From: Chitinivorax sp. PXF-14
Lineage (GTDB): Bacteria; Pseudomonadota; Gammaproteobacteria; Burkholderiales; SCOH01
DNA length: 64,000 nt
Reading direction: 5' to 3'
Assembly: GCF_040812015.1 (NCBI RefSeq)
Contig: NZ_JBFNXJ010000021.1
Coordinates: 1 to 64,000 of the forward strand
The translations under genes and the position numbers were made by a program. Below the pieces are notes generated by a model, which saw nothing but the letters and a program-made list of their open reading frames with translations, searched no databases and was not told the origin of the DNA. Positions 54,837 through 63,145 of this stretch are shown piece after piece; within the stretch, counting starts at the first letter, position 1, and each line of letters begins with the position of its first letter.

Positions 54837-55775
54837 TCAACCTTGAATGATGGATTGTGCAATGCGCTCGGCGGTCGCCATGGCGGCCGAGGTCATGATG
54901 TCGAGGTTGCCCGCGTACGCCGGCAGATAGTGCGCCGCGCCTTTTACCTCCAGGAAAACCGAGATCTTGAGGCCGGAACGCTGGCCCAGGCCTGGCACAT
55001 TCAGCGGCGCGTCGGCAGGGATGAGTTCGAACTGAATTGCCTGTTTGAGCCGATAGCCGGGCACGTAGGCGTTGACCGCGGCGACCATGGTCTCGATCGC
55101 ATCCCGAATGCGCCCGGGGTCAGCCGGCTCGGACAGGACATACACCGTGTCGCGCATGATCAGCGGTGGTTCCGCCGGATTCAGCACGATGATGGCCTTG
55201 CCCTTCGTCGCACCGCCGACTACCTCGAGTGCCCTGGATGTCGTTTCGGTGAACTCGTCGATGTTGGCTCGTGTTCCGGGGCCGGCAGACTTGCTGCTGA
55301 TGGATGCCACGATCTCGGCATAATGCACCTTGGCGATCCGGGAAACGGCTGCCACCACCGGAATGGTCGCCTGGCCGCCACAGGTCACCATGTTGACGTT
55401 GGGCCGATCGAGCTGGGCCGCCAGATTCACAACAGGTACGCAATACGGCCCGATGGCCGCCGGCGTCAGATCGATGCAGCGGATGCCGGGTTTGATGCCG
55501 CGCAGGAAGGCGTCATTTCTGACGTGGGCACTGGCCGAGGTGGCGTCGAACACAATGTGGATGTCGTCGAAACCGGGCAGGCGAGCCAGACCCTCGACGC
55601 CATCGTGGGTCGTCGCCACGCCAAGGCGCTGGGCGCGGGCGAGGCCGTCGGAGGCCGCGTCAATGCCAACCATTGCGGCTATTTCGACATGTCTACCGTG
55701 GCGCAGCAGCTTGATCATCAGGTCGGTGCCGATATTGCCGCTGCCGATGACGGCGGCTTTGATTTTCCTGTTCAT
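54837..55775 (-). CDS. mhpF: Acetaldehyde dehydrogenase, CoA-acylating
   Basis: The start at 55775 has GAGGGGA upstream and gives 312 residues. It has a Rossmann GSGNIGTDL (residues 11-19) and the catalytic Cys132 in MVTCGGQAT. It converts acetaldehyde to acetyl-CoA with NAD and CoA, receiving the aldehyde directly from the aldolase. Length and motifs match BphJ/MhpF. Confidence 0.96.
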   Translation of the reverse strand: MNRKIKAAVIGSGNIGTDLMIKLLRHGRHVEIAAMVGIDAASDGLARAQRLGVATTHDGVEGLARLPGFDDIHIVFDATSASAHVRNDAFLRGIKPGIRCIDLTPAAIGPYCVPVVNLAAQLDRPNVNMVTCGGQATIPVVAAVSRIAKVHYAEIVASISSKSAGPGTRANIDEFTETTSRALEVVGGATKGKAIIVLNPAEPPLIMRDTVYVLSEPADPGRIRDAIETMVAAVNAYVPGYRLKQAIQFELIPADAPLNVPGLGQRSGLKISVFLEVKGAAHYLPAYAGNLDIMTSAAMATAERIAQSIIQG

Positions 55776-55785
55776 CGCGTTCCCC

Positions 55786-56565
55786 TCAAACCATCTGGCA
55801 CGAAACGGTGCCAAGCTTGCCCATGCGTGCGCTGATATGGTCGCCTGCCTGGATATTCACCATGGGGCCGAGTGCGCCGGACAGGATCAGCTCGCCGGCA
55901 CGCAGCCCTTCACCCCGCTCGACCATGGTTCGGGCCAGCCAGTAAGCGGCGCGTAGCGGATGGCCAAGGCAGGCCGCGCCGGAGCCAAGCGATTCGAGTT
56001 CGCCATTTTTGTAGAGCTCGAGTTCGAGCCCACTGTAGGAGAGTTCGCCGACGGCGACGGGCTGATTGCCCAGCACGTAGAGGCCGCACGATGCGTTGTC
56101 CGCAACCGTGTCGAACAGTGTGAGCTTCCAGGCGGCAATGGCGCTGTCGACGATCTCGAGCGCCGGCAGGGCGCACGCCAATGCGGCCACGAATTCGCCA
56201 TAGCTGGGGGCGGCGTCTGTCAGATCGCGCCCAACGACGAAGGCGACTTCCGCTTCGATCTTCGGCTGCATCAGCCGTGACATGGGCACTGCACTGCCAT
56301 CCAGATATTCCATATCGTCGAAGAGCATGCCGAAGTCTGGTTGATCGACGCCGAGTTGCAGCTGTACCGGCCTGGAGGTGAGGCCGACTTTCTTGCCGAC
56401 GACGCGAGCGCCTGCTGCAATTCGGGCCGCGGTGTTGGAAGCGGCGATGGCATAGGCGTCGTCAAGCGTGTGGATGCCGTAGCTTGCCGACACTTGTTCA
56501 ATGGGGGTCAAGTCATGACGTGCCTGGCGCAGGGCGGCTGCCGCCAGGCTGAGTGGGGACGACAT
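55786..56565 (-). CDS. mhpD: 2-Keto-4-pentenoate hydratase
   Basis: The start at 56565 follows AGGAG and gives 259 residues. The protein belongs to the hydratase/decarboxylase fold with [10 protein letters not shown] (about residues 53-62) and [16 protein letters not shown] (about 98-113), where the glutamates bind metal. It hydrates 2-hydroxypenta-2,4-dienoate to 4-hydroxy-2-oxovalerate. It lies ten bases before the dehydrogenase gene in the operon. Confidence 0.94.
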   Translation of the reverse strand: MSSPLSLAAAALRQARHDLTPIEQVSASYGIHTLDDAYAIAASNTAARIAAGARVVGKKVGLTSRPVQLQLGVDQPDFGMLFDDMEYLDGSAVPMSRLMQPKIEAEVAFVVGRDLTDAAPSYGEFVAALACALPALEIVDSAIAAWKLTLFDTVADNASCGLYVLGNQPVAVGELSYSGLELELYKNGELESLGSGAACLGHPLRAAYWLARTMVERGEGLRAGELILSGALGPMVNIQAGDHISARMGKLGTVSCQMV

Positions 56566-56591
56566 GGAATACTCCTGTGTTGGTGTGTTGG

Positions 56592-58388
56592 TCAGTCGTG
56601 GGTGTGGGGCGTTACTGGCGGGCCGTGCCGGCCGCATCCCCCGTCCGGTGGCTGCGGCTCGTGTCGTGGCATGGCGGCCACGCTGGCCGCTCCCATCTGC
56701 CTGCGCAGAGCGCTGATCGCATCGTTCAGGTCCCGGCTGGCGACCAGTGCAAAGGTGAAGCGGTCTGGCCGTAGTACCGCGACCGCATCGCGGCGGAAGC
56801 CTGCGCTGGCAAACCACCCGATCATCTCGCCACTCACGTCCTCGATTTCGTTGAGCCCGGATGGCGTGGCGTGCTGTACGCCATGGAGGCCCTGAGGGCG
56901 CTGCCCATAGGGGTAAATTTCGGCAAAGCAGGTTCGGACACTGGCGAGCCAATCAAGGTTGTCGGCCGTGAGCGTGGCCCTTGGGTCCACGCCAAGGCCG
57001 ATCAGAGAGAAGCCCGGGCCCAATACCTCGTCGAGGAGGCGTCGATGTCCGTTGATCAGGCGAACGTCCGGTTGCGGGGCCAGGCCCCCTTCCGGCCCGC
57101 GGCGTTTCCTGCGTGGCAAACCCAGGTAACGCCCCTTGGTGTAGACCGGGCGCGGCTTGAAACCGCCCTCCTGGAACCAGCGGCAAAGCATGGGGGTAGC
57201 CAGTATGGCCCTGATGGCGAAATCGCGTAGAAGGGTGGCAATCGGGTGCGTCATGGATACGACGCCCTTAAGCCGCACGGAGACGTCAATCATCGCCTTG
57301 GCGTGGTCGTGGCGTTCTCTCCCATAGCTGTCGAGCAGCACGTCCCCTGCCTGGCCGTTGAGCACACTACTGAGCTTCCAGCCAAGATTGAAGGCATCCC
57401 GGATGCCGGCGCTGGCACCTTGTCCCATGAACTGTGGCGTCATGTGGGCAGCATCACCGGCCAGTAATACCCGGCGATCGCGCCACCGTTCCACGATCAA
57501 CGCGTTGAAGGTGTAGACCAGCTTGCGTTTGACCTCGAACTTGTCCGGATCGATGAAGCGCGACAGGTGTTGACGCACCGTGTCTGCTTGCTCCATGTAC
57601 TCCTTGGTCTGCCCCGGTTGCAGCATGAACTCGAAGCGATGAAAGCGGTCGGGCTGGATACAGCTGACCACGGGGAGTTCGGGGTCGACCACGAAATTGA
57701 AGTAGGGCAGGTGGCGCAGCGCATCCTCCCCCTCCTTTTGCTGCAAATCCACCACCAGCCACGGTTCGGGGAAGCTCTTGCCATTCATCCTGATGCCGAG
57801 CTTTTCGCGCACGAGGCTGCGGCCGCCGTCGGCGCCAACGAAATATTTCGCGTGCAGCCGTTGCAGGTCCTTATCGCCCTGACGCTGATGCCTGGCGTCG
57901 CCGCTGTCGCTGAAACGGTATTGCTGGGTGATCTGATGGGTTACCGTGACACCGTTGTCATCCTGATCGAAATCGATAACTTCACGACCCCTGATGACTT
58001 GCACATTTGGATAACGCGACAGCAATTCTGTCAGCGTGGTTTCCAGATAAGGCTGATAGAAGAAATTGACGACCGGCCAGCCGAACGGCCGTTTCATCGG
58101 GAAATACTGCGCCATGACCGAGCCGTCTCGTCGTACGAATTGCACCGGTGCATCCTGCAGCATTTTCTCGCGCACTTCCTCGGCACAGTTGATGTGCTGG
58201 AACACACGCATACACTCGTCGTCGGTATAGACGGCCCGTGCATTGCCGTAATACACCGGTTCGCGCTCGATCACCACCACGCGGTGACCACGCATCCCTA
58301 GCATGTGGGCCAGGATGAGGCCGGTCGGGCCCAGGCCTGCGATGGCGACGTCGACGATGGTCTGGCCAGGGAAAGCAATGTTGTCCAT
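56592..58388 (-). CDS. mhpA: FAD-dependent aromatic hydroxylase, MhpA-like
   Basis: The 598-residue monooxygenase has the FAD motif GLGPTG (residues 18-23), the DG motif in FVGADGGRSLVR and the GD motif in LLAGDAAHMTPQFMGQGASAG. It resembles 3-(3-hydroxyphenyl)propionate/3-hydroxycinnamate hydroxylase and would add a second ring hydroxyl using NAD(P)H and O2. The exact ring substrate is not certain. The C-terminus has an odd Pro/Gly/His-rich tail that is probably disordered. It is third in the operon. Confidence 0.88.
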   Translation of the reverse strand: MDNIAFPGQTIVDVAIAGLGPTGLILAHMLGMRGHRVVVIEREPVYYGNARAVYTDDECMRVFQHINCAEEVREKMLQDAPVQFVRRDGSVMAQYFPMKRPFGWPVVNFFYQPYLETTLTELLSRYPNVQVIRGREVIDFDQDDNGVTVTHQITQQYRFSDSGDARHQRQGDKDLQRLHAKYFVGADGGRSLVREKLGIRMNGKSFPEPWLVVDLQQKEGEDALRHLPYFNFVVDPELPVVSCIQPDRFHRFEFMLQPGQTKEYMEQADTVRQHLSRFIDPDKFEVKRKLVYTFNALIVERWRDRRVLLAGDAAHMTPQFMGQGASAGIRDAFNLGWKLSSVLNGQAGDVLLDSYGRERHDHAKAMIDVSVRLKGVVSMTHPIATLLRDFAIRAILATPMLCRWFQEGGFKPRPVYTKGRYLGLPRRKRRGPEGGLAPQPDVRLINGHRRLLDEVLGPGFSLIGLGVDPRATLTADNLDWLASVRTCFAEIYPYGQRPQGLHGVQHATPSGLNEIEDVSGEMIGWFASAGFRRDAVAVLRPDRFTFALVASRDLNDAISALRRQMGAASVAAMPRHEPQPPDGGCGRHGPPVTPHTHD

Positions 58389-58407
58389 GAACGTATTTCT
58401 TTCGTGA

Positions 58408-59403
58408 TCAGAGCGGCGAGAATTCCGGATGGAGAAGAGATTTCATTCCCCGCCGGAAATTGCCCGCATTGGTGGTGATGAAGTTGCCCAGCGTGGCGTT
58501 GCGCGGTTTGTGGCCCCACAGGCTGATGCCGTAATAGTCGGCCGGTTTCCAGGTGGCTTCGCTCACGGTGAGGGCGTTCCAGCCCAGTTCGAGTTCGAAG
58601 CCCGATGGCGTGACGACGTAAAAGGACACCTCCTTGTCGTTCGGATGCTGGCCAATCTCGTGTGCCATCCCGAAGCCGAGATCGATGAGCCGACGGTAGG
58701 CCGCGCTCAGGTCTTCCATCGTGTTCACCAGCAGGTTCATGTGCTGGATCCGGGTCCGGATGGGGTCCATGCGTAGCCCGCGCGTCGCCGCGATGGCGAT
58801 GGAATGGTGGCGCTCGTTGAGGCGGAGGAAGGTGATGTCCAGGGTGAGGCAGGCGATTGACTCTTCGATGGCGTCGCTGATGCGTGCATCGAACAGCTCC
58901 AGCCAGAAGCGCCGCATTTTCTCCGGCTGCCGGCTGGTGATCGCGACGTGGCCCATGCCGCTGTCGCCGGTGATGAAACCGCTGGGCAGCATCCACAGTG
59001 GCTCGTCCGTCGTCAGCGGCTCGGTGAAAAATTCCACTCCCAGCTTTTTCGGGCCATTGAGGTGCCAGTACTGCCGCACACCGCGTAGCGCGGCATCAGG
59101 GGGATTGCCTGGATTGAACGGGATATCGCGTTCGCAAAGGCGGGCCTTCACCTCGTCGAGCGCCGTCGTGTCCAGCAGGTGCAAGCCGAGGGCGACCACA
59201 TCTTCGGCTGGGCCGAGGCGGATGATCAGCCGCCGCTGATGGCCATCCATGCGAAATGCCAGCAGATCGTCGCTTTCGCTTGCCAGGTGAAGCCCGACCC
59301 CATTCTGCAAGAAGCGCCGCCAGTCCGACAGGCGCTCCGACTCGATCAGCACGTAGCCCACCTGGGCCTTGCCAAACAGCCCGGAGACATTTTCTCGTTT
59401 CAT
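58408..59403 (-). CDS. Extradiol ring-cleavage dioxygenase, type I (VOC fold)
   Basis: The 331-residue protein consists of two vicinal-oxygen-chelate modules. The metal ligands are likely His152 (GMGHVAI), His221 (IQHMNLLV) and Glu272 (GFELELGW), with His200 near the active site. This is the layout of BphC-type enzymes, not of the unrelated LigB-type MhpB normally paired with MhpA. It should open the catechol ring made by the hydroxylase at the meta position. It follows the hydrolase gene with no intervening base. Confidence 0.9.
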   Translation of the reverse strand: MKRENVSGLFGKAQVGYVLIESERLSDWRRFLQNGVGLHLASESDDLLAFRMDGHQRRLIIRLGPAEDVVALGLHLLDTTALDEVKARLCERDIPFNPGNPPDAALRGVRQYWHLNGPKKLGVEFFTEPLTTDEPLWMLPSGFITGDSGMGHVAITSRQPEKMRRFWLELFDARISDAIEESIACLTLDITFLRLNERHHSIAIAATRGLRMDPIRTRIQHMNLLVNTMEDLSAAYRRLIDLGFGMAHEIGQHPNDKEVSFYVVTPSGFELELGWNALTVSEATWKPADYYGISLWGHKPRNATLGNFITTNAGNFRRGMKSLLHPEFSPL

Positions 59404-60348
59404 TTATTGCTCCTCGTTCACGGCCAGCCTGGTTGCCGCCGGTCGACCGGTGCTGGCGGCGTGCAGGGCTGCATCCAGATATTCGGGGGTATTGCGCAGC
59501 AAAAATGCCTGGCTTACCGCGTTGAACTCATCGGCCCGTTCCCATTGCACCCAGTGACCGGTCTTGCTGAAGAGGTAGAGATCACAGTTGGCCATTGTCT
59601 GCTGCAGCGTGCGGCCACCACTCGGGCGGTTGACCTTGTCTTCGGTACCCCACAGCACCAGTGTTGGCACGCGGCACTTCTTCAGCCGCTTGTCGTGGGT
59701 GAAATCCATGCGAAATGCGCCTTTCACGCTGTTGGGCCGACGCAGGGGAGGGCTCGCCACCACCGCCGGATCGATGCTGGCCTGGAAACGTTCCTCGATC
59801 ATCGAATCGGGCACCTGGCTGCCGTCATGGACGAGGTCTTCCCGGATGAAGCTGCGCAGTTTTTTCAGGGAGGGGCCGGCACCGCCGTAGTAGTTGAGGA
59901 GTGTGTTGAGGCCCGCGGTTGGCAACGCGCGAGTCGTGTTGATGCCACCAGGCCCCATGAGCACGAGTGCGGAGACCCGCGATGGCAGATCCAGGGCGGT
60001 TCGCAATGCGCAGGCACCACCGAGCGAGTTTCCGATCATGTGCGCGCGCTCGATTCTGAGTGCGTCCATCAGCCCCAGAATGCCCGCGGACAGATCACCG
60101 AACGGGTCACTTCGATCTACCCCCTTGGTCGAGCCGCCATAGCCGGGCATATCGGGAACGAGCACGCGGAAGTGGCGCGCCAGCGCGTCAATATTCCTCG
60201 AATAGTTGGAAAGCCCTGAGGCACCGGGGCCCCCGCCGTGGAGCAGGATCACCGGGTATCCGCTTCCTGCTTCGCTCAACTGAATCACGCGCCGGCCGAT
60301 GTTGACCAAACGCGTTGTAACTTTTGATTTTTCATTGACCTGAATCAT
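59404..60348 (-). CDS. mhpC: Alpha/beta hydrolase for meta-cleavage products (MhpC/BphD-like)
   Basis: The 314-residue hydrolase has the oxyanion motif HGGGPGASG (residues 37-45), nucleophile Ser108 in GNSLGG, Asp237 in WGTEDKVN and His265 in TGHWVQWE. It cuts the carbon-carbon bond of the ring-opened product, giving 2-hydroxypenta-2,4-dienoate and a side-chain acid. It is the first gene of the operon. A candidate promoter and two palindromes lie upstream. Confidence 0.92.
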   Translation of the reverse strand: MIQVNEKSKVTTRLVNIGRRVIQLSEAGSGYPVILLHGGGPGASGLSNYSRNIDALARHFRVLVPDMPGYGGSTKGVDRSDPFGDLSAGILGLMDALRIERAHMIGNSLGGACALRTALDLPSRVSALVLMGPGGINTTRALPTAGLNTLLNYYGGAGPSLKKLRSFIREDLVHDGSQVPDSMIEERFQASIDPAVVASPPLRRPNSVKGAFRMDFTHDKRLKKCRVPTLVLWGTEDKVNRPSGGRTLQQTMANCDLYLFSKTGHWVQWERADEFNAVSQAFLLRNTPEYLDAALHAASTGRPAATRLAVNEEQ

Positions 60349-60381
60349 GGCGTGCTCGTCGAAGTGGGTGACAAGGCCGCA

Positions 60382-60410
60382 ATGTATTCTTGAAATGACT
60401 AAATAGTCAA
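60382..60410 (-). promoter_or_regulatory. Sigma-70 promoter of the meta-cleavage operon
   Basis: On the minus strand TTGACT (60405-60410) and ATACAT (60382-60387) are 17 bases apart, about 34 bases before the hydrolase start. The spacing is ideal and the -35 nearly perfect. Confidence 0.6.
60396..60409. promoter_or_regulatory. Palindrome 1, likely TetR operator over the promoter
   Basis: TGACTA-AA-TAGTCA has six-base arms and covers the spacer and most of the -35 of the promoter. A repressor bound here would block RNA polymerase. Confidence 0.6.
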
Positions 60411-60411
60411 G

Positions 60412-60427
60412 ATGACGATAAAGTCAT
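60412..60427. promoter_or_regulatory. Palindrome 2, likely TetR operator
   Basis: ATGAC-GATAAA-GTCAT lies two bases beyond palindrome 1, with the same ATGAC/GTCAT half-site core and a different arm spacing. Two adjacent related sites suggest cooperative binding by the divergent TetR regulator. Confidence 0.55.
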
Positions 60428-60889
60428 TTTATCAGTTGGGCGAAAGAACTTGCGGAGAAGGCATTGCACCTTCCCGCCAACGGGCGCTCAGGGCCGATGT
60501 GCGAGTGGCACCGAGCCATGCTCAACCGTGCACTCAGGCTTGGGGCAGGACGCGTGCAGGAGGGCGGGGCGACAAGGGCTGGACGAAAACTCATCCGCCC
60601 GCATCCGATCATGGCTCTGACCGGGTAAGGGGTAAGGCTTGTGCCTTGGGGGATATCGGGTGGCCGTTCAGTGCCGGCAGGCCGGGCCGGTGATCGACCC
60701 GGCGGCTCGCCTCCGGCTGCCGACGTGCTTCAAGCTCAACCCTGAGCAAGGGGCTGCAACCGGTTTATACTGCGCCACTGCCCCGGAAGTGGCCGCGCCA
60801 GGCGGTGAGAAACCGGTGCCGGGTTGTGGCTGCGACCTGGAAGTGACTCGGCGCCGCCAGGCGATTTGCAAACGATGGACCATGACGTA

Positions 60890-61600
60890 ATGAACGCAGA
60901 ACAGACTGAGCCGATCGACTCACAAAACCACCGGACCCGCGTTGGCATCGAGCGGCGCCAGAAGATGCGAACGCGCCTGATCGAGAGTGCCTTCGTCGTG
61001 TTTTCCCGAATGGGGGTCGATGTTTCGGTGATCGATGATGTGATCGCCGAGGCGGGCGTATCGCGGGGGACGTTCTACAACTATTTCCGCACCAACACCG
61101 AATTGATGGCTGCGGTGGGTGAAACGTTGTCGGACGAGCTCGTGGGGCTGATCGAAGAAACCGTGGGCGGACTCGACGACCCTGTCGAGATACTGGCAAC
61201 CGGTCTGCGCCTCTTCCTCCGCACGGCCAGCGCGTACCCGCACTTTGCCGACTTCATCTGGCGTGCAGGTTTCAATCTCGATGCCGCGGGCAGCCTGATC
61301 CGCACCTATCTGCCGCGCCACATTGCAGCAAGCATGGAACGGGGCAGCTTACAGGTGGCGGATGTCTTCACCGCACTCGAGGTAATGATGGGGATCATGC
61401 TGGCGGCCATTTTCGGCATCTCGATGCGCGCACCAGCAGACGATTATCCTGAGCGGATTGTTCAACACATTCTGCAGGCCCTGGGCGTGCAGCGGCAGGA
61501 AGCCCTCCGTCTGACGGCGTTGCCGTTGCCGTTGCCGGCCATCTCCCTGCCTGCCGATTCGCTTATCGCCCGCTCACACCAAGGCAAGGCTGCAAGCTGA
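60890..61600 (+). CDS. TetR-family regulator of the meta-cleavage operon
   Basis: I choose the ATG at 60890 (MNAEQTEP), giving 236 residues; 60875 (MDHDVM) is also possible. The N-terminal HTH is at about residues 25-72 (TRLIESAFVVFSRMGVDVS, GVSRGTFYNYF). The C-terminal ligand domain is unremarkable, ending in a flexible Pro/Leu-rich tail. It is divergent from the six-gene aromatic operon and probably represses it. Enteric mhp operons use an IclR-type activator instead. Confidence 0.88.
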   Translation: MNAEQTEPIDSQNHRTRVGIERRQKMRTRLIESAFVVFSRMGVDVSVIDDVIAEAGVSRGTFYNYFRTNTELMAAVGETLSDELVGLIEETVGGLDDPVEILATGLRLFLRTASAYPHFADFIWRAGFNLDAAGSLIRTYLPRHIAASMERGSLQVADVFTALEVMMGIMLAAIFGISMRAPADDYPERIVQHILQALGVQRQEALRLTALPLPLPAISLPADSLIARSHQGKAAS

Positions 61601-61620
61601 GGGCGACAGGCTGACGTCGC

Positions 61621-63048
61621 CTATCCCTGCCCATACAGCGCTTTCGCCAGCTCCCCGAGCATTGCCATGCCTTTCTGGTGGGCCTCTCCCCACGGCGAGC
61701 CGTAATTGAGCCGGATGCAATGGCGGAACTGCCGGCTCGGCGAGAAGATCGGCCCCGGTGCAATGCTGATGCCGAGCGCGGCCGCCTGCCGGTGCAGGGC
61801 GAGTGTATCGAAGCCCTCGGCAAACTCCACCCACAGGAAATAGCCGCCAGCAGGCCGCGATACGCGGATATCGGCCGGAAAGTGGCGTGCCAGCGCGTCG
61901 TTCATGCACTGCAGCTGGCCTTCGAGCGCGTGGCGCAGCTTGCGCAGATGCTTGTCGTAGCCGCCGGTGTGCAGGTAGTCGGCCAGCGCCACCTGTGCCG
62001 GCACGCTGGCCGACAGCGTGGTCATCAGCTTCAGTTGCTCGATCTGCCTGCCGAAGCGCCCCGGTGCGACCCAGCCGATACGGTAGCCCGGCGCCAGCGT
62101 CTTGGAGAAGGAGCTGCAGTGCATCACCAGCCCCTTCCGGTCGAAGGCCTTGGCGGGCAGCGGGTAACGCTGGCCGAAGTACAGCTCGCCGTACACATCG
62201 TCTTCGATCAGCGGGATGTCGCGCTTGGCCAGCAGCTCGACCAGCGCTTTCTTCCTGCCTTCCTCCATCGTCGTGCCCATCGGATTCTGGAAGGTGGTCA
62301 TGAACCAGCAGGCCTTGACCGGGTGCCGCTCGATCGCGGTGGCCAACGCTGCCAGGTCGATCCCTTCCTTCGGGTGCACGGGGATCTCGATCGCCTTCAT
62401 GTGGAGCCGCTCCAGCGCTTGCGAGGCGGCATAGAAGCCGGGGGACTCGATGGCGATCAGGTCGCTCGGCCTCGCGATGGCGGCAAGGCACAGGTTCAGC
62501 GCCTCCAGCGCGCCGCTGGTGACGATGATGTGCTCCGGCGGTTGCGGCAAGCCCATGCCGAGATAGCGCAGCGCGATCTGCTGGCGCAGGGCCATGTTGC
62601 CGGGCGGCAGGCTCGCCACCGTGTCCCATGGGTCGATGAAGCGGGCGGCCGAGGCGAGCGAGCGCGCCAGCCGGGGCAGCGGAAACAGCCGCGGCGACGG
62701 AAAGGCCGAGCCGAGCGGCAGCATGTTGCGGTCCTGCACCGCGCCGAGCACCGAAAACACCAGTTCGTTGACGTCGACCGAGTCCGAAATCAGCGGTGCC
62801 GTGCCGCTTGCCGGCTCGGGCGGGTGCGCCAAGCCGGTGCTGGCGACGTAATAGCCCGAGCGCTCGCGAGCGCGCACCAGCCCGCGTTCTTCTAGGCGGT
62901 AATAGGCCTGAAACGCCGTGGCCGGGCTGACGCCGTATTGCGCGATGACCTTGCGGATCGACGGCAGGCGGCTGCCGGGGGCGAGCTGTCCGCTGCGGAT
63001 GTCGGCCGCGAGGAGTTCGGCCACTTCTTCATAGCGCTTCACGGCCAT
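61621..63048 (-). CDS. MocR-type regulator (GntR HTH fused to aminotransferase domain)
   Basis: The 475-residue protein has an N-terminal GntR winged HTH (about residues 5-70, LAPGSRLPSIRKVIAQYGVSPATAF) and a fold-type I aminotransferase-like domain. The latter has the PLP lysine in SSFSKTLAPGYRIGW and an ITSGALEALNL-like cofactor pocket (VTSGALEALNL). MocR proteins sense PLP or amino-group effectors and usually control a divergent gene, here the sulfite/nitrite reductase. It converges on the TetR gene with only 20 bases between. Confidence 0.92.
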   Translation of the reverse strand: MAVKRYEEVAELLAADIRSGQLAPGSRLPSIRKVIAQYGVSPATAFQAYYRLEERGLVRARERSGYYVASTGLAHPPEPASGTAPLISDSVDVNELVFSVLGAVQDRNMLPLGSAFPSPRLFPLPRLARSLASAARFIDPWDTVASLPPGNMALRQQIALRYLGMGLPQPPEHIIVTSGALEALNLCLAAIARPSDLIAIESPGFYAASQALERLHMKAIEIPVHPKEGIDLAALATAIERHPVKACWFMTTFQNPMGTTMEEGRKKALVELLAKRDIPLIEDDVYGELYFGQRYPLPAKAFDRKGLVMHCSSFSKTLAPGYRIGWVAPGRFGRQIEQLKLMTTLSASVPAQVALADYLHTGGYDKHLRKLRHALEGQLQCMNDALARHFPADIRVSRPAGGYFLWVEFAEGFDTLALHRQAAALGISIAPGPIFSPSRQFRHCIRLNYGSPWGEAHQKGMAMLGELAKALYGQG

Positions 63049-63145
63049 CCAATCTGATACGCAATAATTTCATTTTGCTGATTCTGTTACCGATCGGGCG
63101 CCAAGTCCACACTGGCGGCATCACTCGTTTGCCATGGTTAGCCTC

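Larger units (their letters stand above)
60349..60889. other. 541-base divergent control region of the meta-cleavage operon
   Basis: The left part (60375-60430) is AT-rich and holds the promoter and two palindromes described separately. The remainder up to the TetR gene is GC-rich with short reading frames that have no supporting features. No further RNA gene or transporter gene is visible. Confidence 0.5.
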
